DNA from: Streptomyces sp. NA02950 | Lineage (GTDB): Bacteria > Actinomycetota > Actinomycetes > Streptomycetales > Streptomycetaceae | DNA length: 64,000 nt | Assembly: GCF_013364155.1 (NCBI RefSeq) | Contig: NZ_CP054916.1 | Span: forward strand, 248,001-312,000 | Direction: 5' to 3' | Shown here: piece after piece, positions 40,621 through 55,600 of the stretch | Position numbering within the stretch: position 1 is the first letter of the stretch | Layout of the letters: every line of letters starts with the position of its first letter | Translations under genes and position numbers: made by a program | The notes under the pieces: generated by a model | Told to the model about the DNA's origin: nothing | The model's database searches: none | Seen by the model: only the letters and a program-made list of their open reading frames with translations

Positions 40621-43600
40621 GCCCGTGCCTCGCCCTGCCCGCTCTCGATCAGCCGGGCCAGACCGGAGACGGTGGGAGTGGCGAACACATCCCGGATGGT
40701 GAGGTCGGCGTCGAGGGTGGTGCGGATGCGGGCGATCAGGCGCATGGCGAGCAGGGAGTCGCCACTCAGGTCGAAGAACGAGCCGTCCGCGCTCACCTGA
40801 TCCAGCCCCAGCACCTCGGCGAACAGCCCGCAGAGAGCCTCCTCCACCGGTGTCGCCGGGGCCCGGCCCGCCGTCTCCAACTCGGGTGCGGGCAGAGCGG
40901 CCCGGTCGAGCTTGCCATTGACCGTCACCGGCAAGGTGTCCAGCAGCAGGATCGCCGCGGGGACCATGTAATCGGGCAGCTTGCCCGCCACATACCCCCG
41001 CAGCGCCTCCGCGTCCACGCCGTCCTGAGCCGCGACGACATAGGCCACCAGCCGCTTGGCTCCGGGCTGATCCTCCCGCACGACGACGGCGACCTGACCG
41101 ACACTCTCGTGCGCCGCCAGCACCGCCTCGATCTCACCCGGCTCGATCCGGAAACCACGGATCTTCACCTGATCATCCGCACGGCCCGCGAACACCAACT
41201 GACCGTCACCGGTCCACCGGGCCAGATCACCCGTGCGATACATCCGCTCACCGGATCCACCGAACGGCACCGCCACAAACCGCTCCGCCGTCAACCCCGC
41301 CCTGCCGTCATACCCCCGCGCCAACCCCACCCCCGCCACATACAACTCCCCCACAACCCCCGGCGCCACCGGACGCAAAAACCCATCCAGCACATACACC
41401 CGCGTATTGTCCATCGGCACACCGATCGGCAACACCGCGGGAACCCCACCCCCCGGCTCCACCACGAACGTCGTCGCGCACAACGTCACCTCCGTCGGCC
41501 CATACAAATGCCGCACCCGCAGCCCCGGCGACACCTCCACCACCCGCGCCACCGCACCCACCGGCACCACATCACCACCGGTCAGCACCTCCACCAACCC
41601 CGACAACGCCTCCGGCGACTCCTCCGCCAGCACACCGAACAACCCCGCCGTCACATGCACCACCGACACCCCCCGCTCACGCACCAGACCAGCCAGAGCA
41701 GGACCATCCACCACACCCGGCGCCGCCACCACCACCGCACCACCACGCACCAACGGCACCCACACCTCAAACGTCGACGCATCAAACGCATGCGGCGCAT
41801 GCATCAACACCCGATCCCCCACACCCACCGACCAACCCCCATCCAGCACCAACCCCGCCACACCCCCATGCGTGGCCACAATCCCCTTCGGCTCACCCGT
41901 CGACCCCGACGTGAACATCACATACACCGCAGAACCCCCCGACACCCCCACCAACCCCACAGACGCAGAAGCACAAGACGCCACCTCCGCCACCACCACC
42001 GGGTCATCCCACACCACACACGACCCCTCCCACCCCGAAACCAACCCCACCAGATCCCGCGAACACAACACCACCTCCGGCGCCACACCCGCCAAAACCC
42101 GCCCCACCCGCTCCCCCGGATACGACGGATCCACCGGCACATACACCCCACCCGCCTTCACCACCCCCAACAACACAACCACCAACTCCGCAGACCGGTC
42201 CATCACCACCCCCACCCGGCTCTCCGGACCCACACCACGACCCACCAACCACCGAGCAACACGACCCGCCCGCGCATCCAGCTCCCCATACGTCAACGTC
42301 GCGTCAGGACCGGTCACCGCCATCGCATCCGGCGTCCGAGCCACCTGCGCCGCGAACAACTCCGGCAGCGTCATCTCCGGCACCGGCCGCGCCGTGGCGT
42401 TCCACCCCTCCACCACCGCGTGCGCCTCCCCATCGTCCAGCACATCCAGTCGACTCACCGTGAGCGACGGATCAGCGGCCACCTGCTCCAGCACCCGGAC
42501 CACACGGTCGGCCAGCGCCTGGGCAGTGGAACGGTCGAACAGGTCGGTGGCGTACAGGAGATCGCCGACGATGCCGTCCGGGTCGCCGTGCGCGTCGCGG
42601 CGTTCGGCCATCGTCAGGGAGAGGTCGAAGCGGGCGCCGCTGCTGTCCCCGGCGGGCATCGGCCGGACGTCGAGCTCCGGCAGATCCCAGGAGCCTCCCT
42701 CCTGGGGGAGGTTCTGGAGGACCAGCATGATCTGGAACAGCGGGTGCCGGGACAGCGACCGCACCGGGTTGAGCTCATCCACGAGCCGCTCGAACGGCAC
42801 GTCCTGGTGGGCGTAGGCCGCCAGGTCGGTCTCCCGCACCCGCGCCAGCAGCTCCGCGAACGTCGGATCGCCGCTCACATCGGTGCGCAGCACCAGGGTG
42901 TTGAGGAAGAACCCGGCGAGATCGTCGAGGGCGCTGTCCCCTCGGCCGGCGGTCGCGGTGCCCAGGGGAATGTCGGTGCCCGCGCCGAGCCGGGCCAGCA
43001 GCATCGCCAACGCCGCCTGCACCACCATGAACATGGTCGCCGACTCCCGCTGGGCGACGTCGGCCAGCCTCTGGTGGGAGGTGCGGTCGACCTCCATACG
43101 GACCGAGGCTCCCCGGTACGAGGCGACCGCGGGCCGGGTGCGGTCGGTGGGCAGGACCAGCTCCTGGGGTGCGTCCCCCAGGGCCTGGCGCCAATAGCCG
43201 ACCTGGGCGCTGATCAGGCTGTCCGGGTCGTCCAGGTCACCCAGCACCTCCCGCTGCCACAGCGCGTAGTCCGCGTACTGCACCGGCAGCGGCGCCCAGT
43301 CCGGCTCCGTGCCCCGCAGCCTGGCCTCGAACGCGGTGCGCAGGTCCCGGGCGAGGACGCCCATGGACCAGCCGTCCACCGCGATGTGATGCGCCACCAG
43401 CATCAGCACGGACTCGCCGGCCGACACCACCAGCAACTCCGTCCGCCACGGCAGGTCACGCGTCAGGTCGAAGCTCCGGCGCGCGACGTCGGCCACGGCC
43501 GAGGTCAACTCGTCGCGGGTGACGTTCCGGACCTGCAGCGGGGCCCGCCCGGCGGCGCCGTGGAGGACCTGCTGCCGGGGCACGCCGTCGGTTTCGGGGA

Positions 43601-46600
43601 AGACGGTCCGCAGCGTCTCATGCCGGTCGGCGACATCGTGCAGTGCCGCCTGGAGCACGGCGGTGTCCAACGCGCCGGTGAGGTGCAGGGCCAGCGGCAC
43701 GTTGTAACCCGCGCCGGCCCCGGCCTCCTCCATCCGGTTCAGCACCCACATGCGCTGCTGCCCGAAGGACAGCGGCAGCACCTCGGGCCGCTCCCGGACC
43801 ACCACCCCGGCCCGGACCCGGCCGCCTCGGCCGCCCTCCACCAGACGGGCAAGGCCCTCGACCGTCGGCGTCGCGAACAGCTCCCTGATGCTGATCTCGG
43901 CATCCAGGGTGGAGCGGATGGCGGCGATCAGCCGCATCGCGAGCAGTGAGTCGCCGCCGAGCTCGAAGAACGAACCGTCGGCGCTCACCCGCTTCAGCCC
44001 CAGGACATCGGCGTACAGCCCGCAAAGCACCTCTTCCACCGGGGTGGCCGGCGCCCGGCCCGCATCTCCGCCGGAGCCGGGGGCGGGCAGCGCGGCCCGG
44101 TCCAGCTTGCCGTTGGCGGTCGTCGGAAGAGCGTCGAGCGTCACGACGGCGGCCGGGACCATGTAGTCCGGCAGGGTGCGCGCGGCGAACGCGCGCAGCG
44201 CCTCGCCGTCGATGCCTTCCCCTGTCAGGACGAGTGCCGGATTGCCCGCCGGGACGCCTGCCGGGACCACGTAGGCGACCAGGCGTTTCATGCCCGGCTG
44301 GTCCTCGCGGACGACGGCCGCGACCTGGGCGACGCCCTCGTGCGCCGCCAGCGCCGCCTCGATCTCTCCGAGCTCGATCCGGAACCCCCGCACCTTCACC
44401 TGGTCGTCCGCCCGGCCCGCGAACACCAGCTCGCCCCCGGCGATCCACCGGGCCAGATCCCCGGTGCGGTACATCCGTGCACCGGCCTCCGCATACGGGC
44501 AGGCGACAAACCGCTCCGCCGTCAGATCCGCACGCCCCGCATACCCGCGCGCCAGACCGGCCCCGGCCACATACAGCTCACCGGTGACTCCCGGCGCCAC
44601 CGGGCGCAGTAACTCATCCAGGACGTACGTCCGCGTGTTCCACACCGGACCGCCGATCGGCACGGTCGTCCGCTCGGGCGCGTCGGTCAGCGCGGCGGAC
44701 ATCGTCGCGCAGATCGTCGTCTCGGTGGGCCCGTAGGCGTTGATCAGGTCCAGCCGGTGGGACCAGGCGGTCACCAGGGACGGCGGACACGCCTCGCCCG
44801 CGACGACGACCGTCCCGACGCAGTCGGGCAGACGCGTGGCGCCGGCCAGCACCGACGGAGGCAGGGTCACATGGGTGATCCCGTAGTCGCCGAGAAGGTC
44901 CTCCAGGGGCCCGTGCGGCGGCATCCGGTCGGCGGGCGGAGTGACGAGGGCCGCCCCGGAGGCCAATGCCATCACCAGTTCCCACACCGAGGCGTCGAAG
45001 CCGAGCGCCGCGAACTGGAGCACACGCGATCCGGGTCCCACCCCGAACCGTTCGATCTGGGCGCCCGACAGGCCGGCGAGCCCGGCATGGGTGACGACCA
45101 CTCCCTTGGGGGTGCCGGTCGACCCGGAGGTGTAGATCACGTACGCGGGGTGGGCGGGACGCGGCACCACGGGCGGCGCGACGGCCGGGCACGCCGCGAC
45201 CTCCGCCACCGTCGTGGGGTCGTCCCATACCACCCGCTCGACCCCGGCCGTGGCCGCGAGCAGAGCGGCGGTCCCGTCGGTGCACACCACGAGCGCGGGC
45301 GCCGCGTCGGCCAGGATGAACCCGATCCGCTCGGTGGGATAGTTCGGGTCGACCGGGATGTAGGCCGCTCCGGCCTTGGCGACGCCGAGCACCACCACGA
45401 CCAGCTCGGCCGAGCGCTCCATCAGGAGGCCGATCCGGTCCTCGGGACCGATGCCCCGGCCGGTCAGCCACTGCGCCACCCGGTCGGACCGCTCGTCCAG
45501 CTCCGCGTACGTCAGCGTGACGTCGTCGCCGATCAGCGCCGGCGCGCCGGGCGTGTGTGCGGCCCGGGCGCGGAACAGGTCGGGCAGGGTCGCGGCGGCG
45601 ACCGGCCGGGCGGAGTCCTGCCACGCTTCGAGTACGGTGTGCCGCTCGGTGTCGTCGAGTACGTCAACCTGGCTGATCCGCACGTCCGGGTGGGTCGCGA
45701 CCTGTTCCAGCACCCGGGCCAGGCGGGCCGCCAGGGCCACGGCGGTCGGCTCGTCGAACAGGTCGGTGGAGTACTGCAGGCTGCCGACGATCCCCGCGGG
45801 GGCGCCCTGCCCGTCACGCTGTTCGGTGAGGTTGACCGACAGGTCGAAGCGGGCCGCCACATTCTCGTCGGCTGGCATCGGCTCGATGCTCAGGCCCGGG
45901 ACGTCCCATGGACTCTGGGTGCGCGGCAGGTTCTGGAGAATCAGCATGATCTGGAACAGTGGGTGCCGGGACAGCGAGCGAGCCGGTTTCACCTCGTCCA
46001 CCAGCAGCTCGAACGGCACGTCCTGATGGGCATACGCCGCCAGGTCCGTCTCCCGCACCCGCGCCAGCAGCTCAGCGAACGTCGGGTCGCCGCTCACATC
46101 GGTGCGCAGCACCAGGGTGTTGATGAAGAACCCGGCCAGGTCGTCGAGCGCGCTGTCCCCGCGGCCCGCGACGGCGGTGCCCAGGGGAATGTCGTTCCCC
46201 GCGCCGAGCCGGGCCAGCAGCACCCCCAGCGCGGCCTGAACCACCATGAAGAGCGTGGCCGAACCGCGCTCGGCGAGGTCCACCAGACCCGCGTGCGCTC
46301 CGGCGCCGACCTGGACCCGGACGGCCCGCCCCCGGAAGGAGCCGGCCGCAGGCCGCGCCCGGTCCACAGGAAGCGCCAGCTCCTCCGGCAGGTCCGCCAG
46401 GGCCTGCCGCCAGTAGCCGAGCTGCCCGCCGATCAGGCTGCCGGGATCGCCGGGATCGCCGAGCACATCGCGCTGCCACAGCGCGTAGTCGGCGTACTGG
46501 ACAGGCAGCGGCGACCAGTCGGGGGCGCGGCCGGAGCACCGGGCCCGGTAGGCATCCCACAGATCACGGGAGAGGACGCCCATCGACCAGCCGTCCACAG

Positions 46601-49600
46601 CGATGTGGTGCGCCACCAGCACCAAGACGTGGTCGGTGGCGGACAGCCGCAACAGCTCGACACGCACAGGAAGTTCGGTGGTCAGATCGAAGCCCCGGCC
46701 GCCGGAGTCGGCGAGCAGCGCGGGAAGCTCGGCGGACGCCGCCTGGCGGACCCGCACGGACGGCGTGGCCTCGGGGCCGTGCAGAATCTGCTGCCGGGGC
46801 ACACCGTCCGTCTCGGGGAAGACCGTGCGCAGCATCTCATGCCGGTCGGCGACGTCGCCGAGAGCCGCTTGGAAAGCCTCGACATCCAGGGCACCGGTCA
46901 GCCGCACGGACGTGGATACGTTGTAGGCGGCGCCCACGCCGGCTTCCTCGAGCCGGTTGAGGAACCACATGCGCTGCTGGCCGAACGACAGCGGCAGCAC
47001 CTCGGGGCGCTCCGCCGCGACCAGAGCGGTCCGTACGTCGCCCTGCCCGCTCTCGACCAGCCTGGCCAGACCGGCCACCGTCGGCGCGCCGAACAGCTCC
47101 CGGATGTTGACTTCGGCGCTCAGCTCGGCGCGGATCCTGGCGATCAGGCGGATCGCGAGCAGGGAGTCTCCGCCGAGTTCGAAGAACGACTGCTCGGCCC
47201 CGACCCGGTCCAGGCCCAGCACCTCGGCGAACAAGCCGCACAGGGCTTCCTCCGCCGGGGTCTGCGGGCCTCGGCCGGTGCCGCCGGTGAACTCGGGCGC
47301 GGGCAGGGCCGCGCGATCCAGCTTGCCGTTGACGGTGACCGGCAGAGCGTCCAGAAGGAGGATGGCCGAGGGGACCATGTAATCGGGCACCTTGCCCGCC
47401 ACATACCTCCCCAGCATCTCCGCGTCGAGGTCGTCACCGGCCGGGACCACATACCCCACCAGACGCTTGGCACCCGGCTGATCCTCCCGCACCACCACAG
47501 CGACCTGACCGACGCTCTCATGCGCCGCCAACACCGCCTCGACCTCACCCGGCTCGATCCGGAAACCACGGATCTTCACCTGATCATCCACACGCCCCGC
47601 GAACACCAACTGACCCTCGGCGCTCCACCGGACCAGGTCACCGGTGCGATACATCCGCTCACCCGACCCACCGAACGGCGCCGCCACAAAACGCTCCGCC
47701 GTCAGACCCGAGCGACCCGCGTACCCACGCGCCAGCCCCGCCCCGGCCACATACAACTCGCCTATGACGCCCGGCGCCACCGGACGCAGAAACTCATCCA
47801 GCACATACACCCGACTGTTGTCCATCGGATACCCGAGCGGCACACCATCCGGCACCAACTCCCCAGCCCTGAACGCCAACTGCGTCGTAAACGCCGTCGT
47901 CTCCGTCGGCCCGTACGTCGTACGAACCGTCACCTCCGGATACCTCTCCAACAGGGCCCGGATCGCGGAAGCGGACACCACATCCCCACCCGTGGACACC
48001 TCCCGCACCCCAGCAAAGATCTCCGGCGACTCCTCCGCCAACACCCGGAACAACCCCGCCGTCGCATGAACATTGGTCACACCATGCTCAGCAATCAAAC
48101 GGCCACGCACCGCCGCATCCTTCTCACCCTGCGGCAACACCACCAGCCGCCCACCCCGCGCCAGCGTCACCCACAGCTCATACGTCGAGGCGTCAAACGC
48201 ATGGTTGGCCTGCACCAGCACCCGCTCCACCACATCGTCACGCCAAACACGGTCCGCAACAAAAGCAGCGATGTTCCCGTGAGTGACCGCCACACCCTTC
48301 GGCACACCCGTCGAGCCGGAGGTGTACATCACATACGCCAGACTGTCCGGCGACACGATCACCCCCGGATCCACCGGCTCCGCCCCGAACATTTCCGCCA
48401 CCGGCAACACCGACAGACCGTCCACCTCCCGGTCGGCTACCACCAGCGACACCCCGGCCTCCGCCACCACCGCCCGCAGCCGCTCCACCGGGTAGTCCGG
48501 GTCCAGCGGCACGTAGGCCGCGCCCGCCTTGACCACGCCCAGCAGAACAACGACCAACTCGGCCGAGCGGTCCATCACCACACCGACCCGGCTCTCCGGA
48601 CCCACCCGCCGATCCATCAGCCGTCGCGCCACGCCGTCGGCCCGCGCGTCCAACTCGGCGTACGTCAGCGTCACCTCGGCCCCGGCCACCGCGACCGCAT
48701 CCGGGGTACGGGCCACCTGCGCTGCGAACAGCTCAGGCAGAGTCCGGCCGGGCAGTGGCTGGACGGTGTCATTCCATAGCTCGGTCACCTGCCGCACCTC
48801 GGCGGGCTCCAGCACCTCGAGTCGGCTGACCGGCACCCCCGGATCAGCCGCCACCTGCCGCAGCACCCGCACCAGCCGGTCCGCGAGCGTTCGAGCCGTG
48901 GAGTCGTCGAACAGGTCGGTCGCGTACTGGATACCACCACCGAGACCGCCCGGCTCGCCCTGGTCGTCATGGAGTTCGTTGAGCCCGATGGACAGGTCGA
49001 AGCGGCTCACGACCGTCTCATCCGCCGGGATGGGCCGCACCAGGAGACCGGGCAACTGCCAGGTCGGCTCCGTGCGAGCTTCGTTCTGGACGGCCAGCAT
49101 GACTTGGAAGAGCGGGTGCCGGGACAGGGAACGGGCGGGGTTGAGATCCTCCACCAGCCGTTCGAACGGCACGTCCTGGTGGGCGTAGGCCGCGAGGTCC
49201 GTGTCCCGGACCCGGGCCAGCAGCTCCTCGAACGTCGGATCCCCACTCGCGTCCGTGCGCAGCACCAGCGTGTTGATGAAGAATCCGGCCAGGTCCTCCA
49301 GGGCGCCGTCCGTGCGGCCGGCAACCGCCGCGCCGACGGGTATGTCGGTTCCCGCGCCGAGCCTGGCCAGCAGCATCGCGAGCCCCGCCTGCACCACCAT
49401 GAACAGGGTCGCCGAGCCCTGACGAGCCGCTTCCAGCAGCGCGGCGTGCGTCTCCGGATCCACCTCCAGCGGCACCACGCCCCCCTCGAACGAGGCGACC
49501 GCCGTCCTGGTCCGGTCCACCGGAAGCGTCAGCTCCTCCGGCAGATCGTTCAATGCTTCGCGCCAATAGGTGAGTTGGGCGCTGATCACGCTGTCGGGGT

Positions 49601-52600
49601 CATCCAGGTCGCCCAGCACCTCCCGCTGCCACAGCGCGTAGTCGGCGTACTGCACCGGCAGCGGAGCCCAGTCGGGCTCCCTGCCGTGCAGCCGAGCCTC
49701 GAAGGCCGTGCGCAGATCGCGGGCCAGCACCCCCATGGACAGGCCATCGACGGCGATGTGATGGGCCACCAGCACGAGTACGGACTCAGTGACCGACACG
49801 GTGAGCAGATCCGTCCGCCACGGCAGGTCACGCGTCAGATCGAAGCGCCGGCGTGCCGCCTCGGCCACCGCCGTCGGCAGCTCCGTCGCCGATACCTCAT
49901 GAATGTGGAGAGGGGCCCGGCCTGCGGTGGCATCGAGGACCTGCTGTCGGGGCACGCCGTCCGCCTCGGGGAAGACGGTGCGCAGCGTCTCGTGCCGGTC
50001 GGCCACATCGTGCAGCGCCGCTTCGAGCACGGCGGTGTCCAGGTCACCGACGAGGCGCAGCGCGAGGGCCACGTTGTAACCGGCGCCGGCGCCCACCTCC
50101 TCCATCCGGTTCAGGAACCACATGCGCTGCTGGCCGAAGGACAGCGGCAGCACCTCGGGCCGCTCCCGGACCACCACACCGCTCCGGGCCCGGCCGTTCC
50201 GGTCTCCGTCGACCAGGCGGGCGATACCCGCGACCGTGGGTGCGCCGAACAGTTCGGAGATGCCGATTTCCACGTCGAGGGTGGTGCGGATGCGGGCGAT
50301 CAGGCGCATGGCGAGCAGGGAGTCGCCTCCCAGGTCGAAGAACGAGCCGTCCGCGCTCACCTGATCCAGCCCCAGCACCTCGGCGAACAGCCCGCAGAGA
50401 GCCTCCTCCACCGGTGTCGCCGGGGCCCGGCCCGCCGTCTCCAACTCGGGTGCGGGCAGAGCGGCCCGGTCGAGCTTGCCATTGACCGTCACCGGCAGAG
50501 TGTCCAGCAGCAGGATCGCCGCGGGGACCATGTAATCGGGCAGCTTGCCCGCCACATACCCCCGCAGCGCCTCCGCGTCCACGCCGTCCTGAGCCGCGAC
50601 GACATAGGCCACCAGCCGCTTGGCTCCGGGCTGATCCTCCCGCACGACGACGGCGACCTGACCGACACTCTCGTGCGCCGCCAGCACCGCCTCGATCTCA
50701 CCCGGCTCGATCCGGAAACCACGGATCTTCACCTGATCATCCGCACGGCCCGCGAACACCAACTGACCGTCACCGGTCCACCGGGCCAGATCACCCGTGC
50801 GATACATCCGCTCACCGGATCCACCGAACGGCACCGCCACAAACCGCTCCGCCGTCAACCCCGCCCTGCCGTCATACCCCCGCGCCAACCCCACCCCCGC
50901 CACATACAACTCCCCCACAACCCCCGGCGCCACCGGACGCAAAAACCCATCCAGCACATACACCCGCGTATTGTCCATCGGCACACCGATCGGCAACACC
51001 GCGGGAACCCCACCCCCCGGCTCCACCACGAACGTCGTCGCGCACAACGTCACCTCCGTCGGCCCATACAAATGCCGCACCCGCAGCCCCGGCGACACCT
51101 CCACCACCCGCGCCACCGCACCCACCGGCACCACATCACCACCGGTCAGCACCTCCACCAACCCCGACAACGCCTCCGGCGACTCCTCCGCCAGCACACC
51201 GAACAACCCCGCCGTCACATGCACCACCGACACCCCCCGCTCACGCACCAGACCAGCCAGAGCAGGACCATCCACCACACCCGGCGCCGCCACCACCACC
51301 GCACCACCACGCACCAACGGCACCCACACCTCAAACGTCGACGCATCAAACGCATGCGGCGCATGCATCAACACCCGATCCCCCACACCCACCGACCAAC
51401 CCCCATCCAGCACCAACCCCGCCACACCCCCATGCGTGGCCACAATCCCCTTCGGCTCACCCGTCGACCCCGACGTGAACATCACATACACCGCAGAACC
51501 CCCCGACACCCCCACCAACCCCACAGACGCAGAAGCACAAGACGCCACCTCCGCCACCACCACCGGGTCATCCCACACCACACACGACCCCTCCCACCCC
51601 GAAACCAACCCCACCAGATCCCGCGAACACAACACCACCTCCGGCGCCACACCCGCCAAAACCCGCCCCACCCGCTCCCCCGGATACGACGGATCCACCG
51701 GCACATACACCCCACCCGCCTTCACCACCCCCAACAACACAACCACCAACTCCGCAGACCGGTCCATCACCACCCCCACCCGGCTCTCCGGACCCACACC
51801 ACGACCCACCAACCACCGAGCAACACGACCCGCCCGCGCATCCAGCTCCCCATACGTCAACGTCGCGTCAGGACCGGTCACCGCCATCGCATCCGGCGTC
51901 CGAGCCACCTGCGCCGCGAACAACTCCGGCAGCGTCATCTCCGGCACCGGCCGCGCCGTGGCGTTCCACCCCTCCACCACCGCGTGCGCCTCCCCATCGT
52001 CCAGCACATCCAGTCGACTCACCGTGAGCGACGGATCAGCGGCCACCTGCTCCAGCACCCGGACCACACGGTCGGCCAGCGCCTGGGCAGTGGAACGGTC
52101 GAACAGGTCGGTGGCGTAGTGGAGTTCGCCGCCCATTCCGGCGGGGGCGCCCTCGTCGTCGCGCTGTTCAGCGAGGCTGATGCTCAGGTCGACGCGGGCC
52201 GCGACCGTGTCACCGGCCCCCATGGGTTCTACGCGCAGACCCGGCAGGTCCCACGGTGCGCTGGTCCGGGGGACGTTCTGAAGAACCAGCATGATCTGGA
52301 ACAGCGGGTTGCGGGACAGCGACCGCACCGGGTTGAGGTCGTCCACCAGCCGCTCGAAGGGCACGTCCTGGTGGGTGTACGCGGCCAGGTCGGTATCACG
52401 CACGCGGGCCAGCAGCTCCGCGAACGTCGGATCGCCGCTCACATCGGTGCGCAACACCAGCGTGTTCACAAAGAACCCGGCCAGTTCCTCCAGGGCACTG
52501 TCACCGCGGCCGGCGACCGTGGTGCCGACGGGGATGTCGGTGCCCGCGCCGAGCCGGGCCAGCAGCATCGCCAACGCCGCCTGCACCACCATGAACATGG

Positions 52601-55600
52601 TCGCCGAGCCCTGCTGGGCGACGTGCACCAGCCGACCGTGCGTGTACGCGTCGAGCCGGACGGGGAGCGAGCCGCCCTGGAAGGAGGGCGTGGCGGGCCG
52701 CAGCCGGTCCGCCGGAAGCGTCAGTTCCTCGGGCAGGTCGGCCAGGGCCCGGCGCCAGTAGCCCAACTGGGCGCTGATCAGGCTGCCCGGGTCGTCCAGG
52801 TCGCCCAGCACCTCTCGCTGCCACAGCGCGTAGTCCGCGTACTGCACCGGCAGCGGCGCCCAGTCCACCGTGCTTCCCGAGTGCCGTGCCGCGTAGGCGG
52901 TCTGGAGGTCGCGGGTGAGGATGCCCATGGACCAGCCGTCCACCGCGATGTGGTGGGCAACCAGCAGTAGGACGTGCTCGGTGGGCGACACCGGGAGCAG
53001 GTCGATCCGCCACGGCAGGTCCCGCGCCAGGTCGAACCGCCGGGCGATGAGCTCTTCCACCGCCACGGGCAGCCCTTCGGTGGTGACGGCGCGCACCCGG
53101 ACGGGCGGGTGGGCGTCGGCTCCGTGCCGGATGTGCTGCCGGGGGACGCCTTCGGTCTCCGAGTAGACGGTACGCAGCGACTCGTGCCGGTCGGCCACGT
53201 CCGCGAGGGCCGCTCGGAGCGCGGCCACGTCCAGGTCGCCGAGCAGCCTCAGCACGAGCGTCACGTTGTATCCGGCGCCCGAGCCCTGTTCCTCGAGCTG
53301 GTTGAGGAACCACATCCGCTGCTGACCGTACGACAGGGGCAGCAGGTCGGGGCGCTCGCGGGCGACGAGTCCGGCGCGGGCGACGGCGGCGCCGCCGTCG
53401 ATGTGCCGGGACAGGGCCGCGACGGTCGGTGCACCGAACAGCTCGCGCACGGTGATCTCGGCGCTCAGCACCGCCCTGATCCGGGCGATCAGCCTCATCG
53501 CGAGCAGCGAGTCACCGCCCAGGTCGAAGAAGGAGTCCTCGGCACCGACCCAGTCGCGCCCCAGCACCTCGGCGAACAGCCCGCAGACCACCTCCTCCAG
53601 CGGGGTCGCGGGCCCGCGACCGACCGGGCCGCCGAGTTCGGGGGCGGGCAGGGCGGCGCGGTCCAGCTTGCCGTTCGCCGTCACCGGCAAGGCATCCAGC
53701 GGCACCGCGGCGGCGGGGACCATATAGTCGGGCAGCTGCTCCGCGACGTGAGCGAGCAGCGTATCCGGGTCGACGGCCGGGCCTTCGGCGACGACATAGG
53801 CGACCAAGCGCTTGGTCCCGGGCTGATCCTCCCGCACCACCACCGCGACCTGGCCGACGCTCTCATGCGCCGCCAGCACCGCCTCGACCTCACCCGGCTC
53901 GATCCGGAAACCACGGATCTTCACCTGATCATCCGCACGCCCCGCGAACACCAACTGACCCTCGGCGCTCCACCGGACCAGGTCACCGGTGCGGTACATC
54001 CGCTCACCCGACCCGCCGAACGGCGCCGCGACGAATCGCTCGGACGTCAGACCCGAGCGACCCGCGTACCCACGCGCCAGCCCCGCCCCGGCCACATACA
54101 ACTCGCCTATGACGCCCGGCGCCACCGGACGCAGAAACTCATCCAGCACATACACCCGACTGTTGTCCATCGGATACCCGAGCGGCACACCATCCGGCAC
54201 CAACTCCCCAGCCCTGAACGCCAACTGCGTCGTAAACGCCGTCGTCTCCGTCGGCCCGTACGTCGTACGAACCGTCACCTCCGGATACCTCTCCAACAGG
54301 GCCCGGATCGCGGACGCGGACACCACATCCCCACCCGTGGACACCTCCCGCACCCCAGCAAAGATCTCCGGCGACTCCTCCGCCAACACCCGGAACAACC
54401 CCGCCGTCGCATGAACATTGGTCACACCATGCTCAGCAATCAAACGACCACGCACCGCCGCATCCTTCTCACCCTGCGGCAACACCACCAGCCGCCCACC
54501 CCGCGCCAGCGTCACCCACAGCTCATACGTCGAGGCGTCAAACGCATGGTTGGCCTGCACCAGCACCCGCTCCACCACATCGTCACGCCAAACACGGTCC
54601 GCAACAAAAGCCGCAATGTTTTCATGGGTGACGGCGACACCCTTCGGCACACCCGTCGAGCCGGAGGTGTACATCACATACGCCAGACCGTCCGGCGACA
54701 CAGCCACCTCAACCGGCCCATCCGCCCCCGCAACTTCATCAACCACCACCGGGTCATCCCACCGCACGGCCCCGGCCACCCGGCCCGCATACGCCCCGGT
54801 GGTCAGCACCAGCGAAGGCGCCGCATCGGACAGGATGAAACCAATCCGCTCAGCCGGATAGTCCGGATCCACCGGCACATAAGCCGCCCCCGCCCTGACC
54901 ACACCCAACAAAACCACCACCAGCTCCGCCGAGCGATCCATCACCACACCCACCCGGTCCTCCGGACCCACCCCCCGATCCACCAGCCAACGCGCCACCC
55001 GCTCCGCCCGAGCATCCAACTCGGCATACGTCAACGTCACATCCGAAGCAGCCACCGCCACCGCATCCGGCGTACGCGCCACGCGCACCGCGAACAACTC
55101 CGGCAGCGTACGAACCGACAACGGCCTAGCGGTGTCATTCCACCCCTCCAGGACCGTGCTCCGCTCACCGGCGTCGAGCAGGTCGAGCCTACCCACCGGC
55201 AGCGCCGGGTCGGCGGCCGTCTGCTCCAGCAGCCGGACGAGCCGGTCCCCGAGAGCGCGAATGGTCGCCGCGTCGAACAGGTCGGAGTGGTAGTCGAAGC
55301 GCAGCTCGATCCGGTCGCCCGGGACGACGCCGAGGATCAGCGGGTAGTGGGCGGTGTCCGAGCTGGACGAACCGGTGATCCGCAGTCCATCCGCCGGAAC
55401 CAGACCGCCCTCGGCGGGCATGGGATAGTTCTGGTAGACCACGAGGGAGTCGAAGCTCGCGCCGAATCCGGCCACCCGCTGGATCTCCGTGAGCCCGAGG
55501 TGCTGGTGGTCGAAGAGTTCGGCCTGCTGGACCTGGAGGTCCGTCAGCAGCTCGGCGACCGTGCGGTACGGGTCGAGACGCACCCGCACCGGCACCGTGT

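Noticed and set aside
36720..43949. Very long + strand open frames opposite the NRPS (over 2400 codons)
   Set aside because: Rich in Arg, His, Gln and Pro with no domain content. They are antisense shadows caused by high GC and codon bias of the true minus-strand gene.
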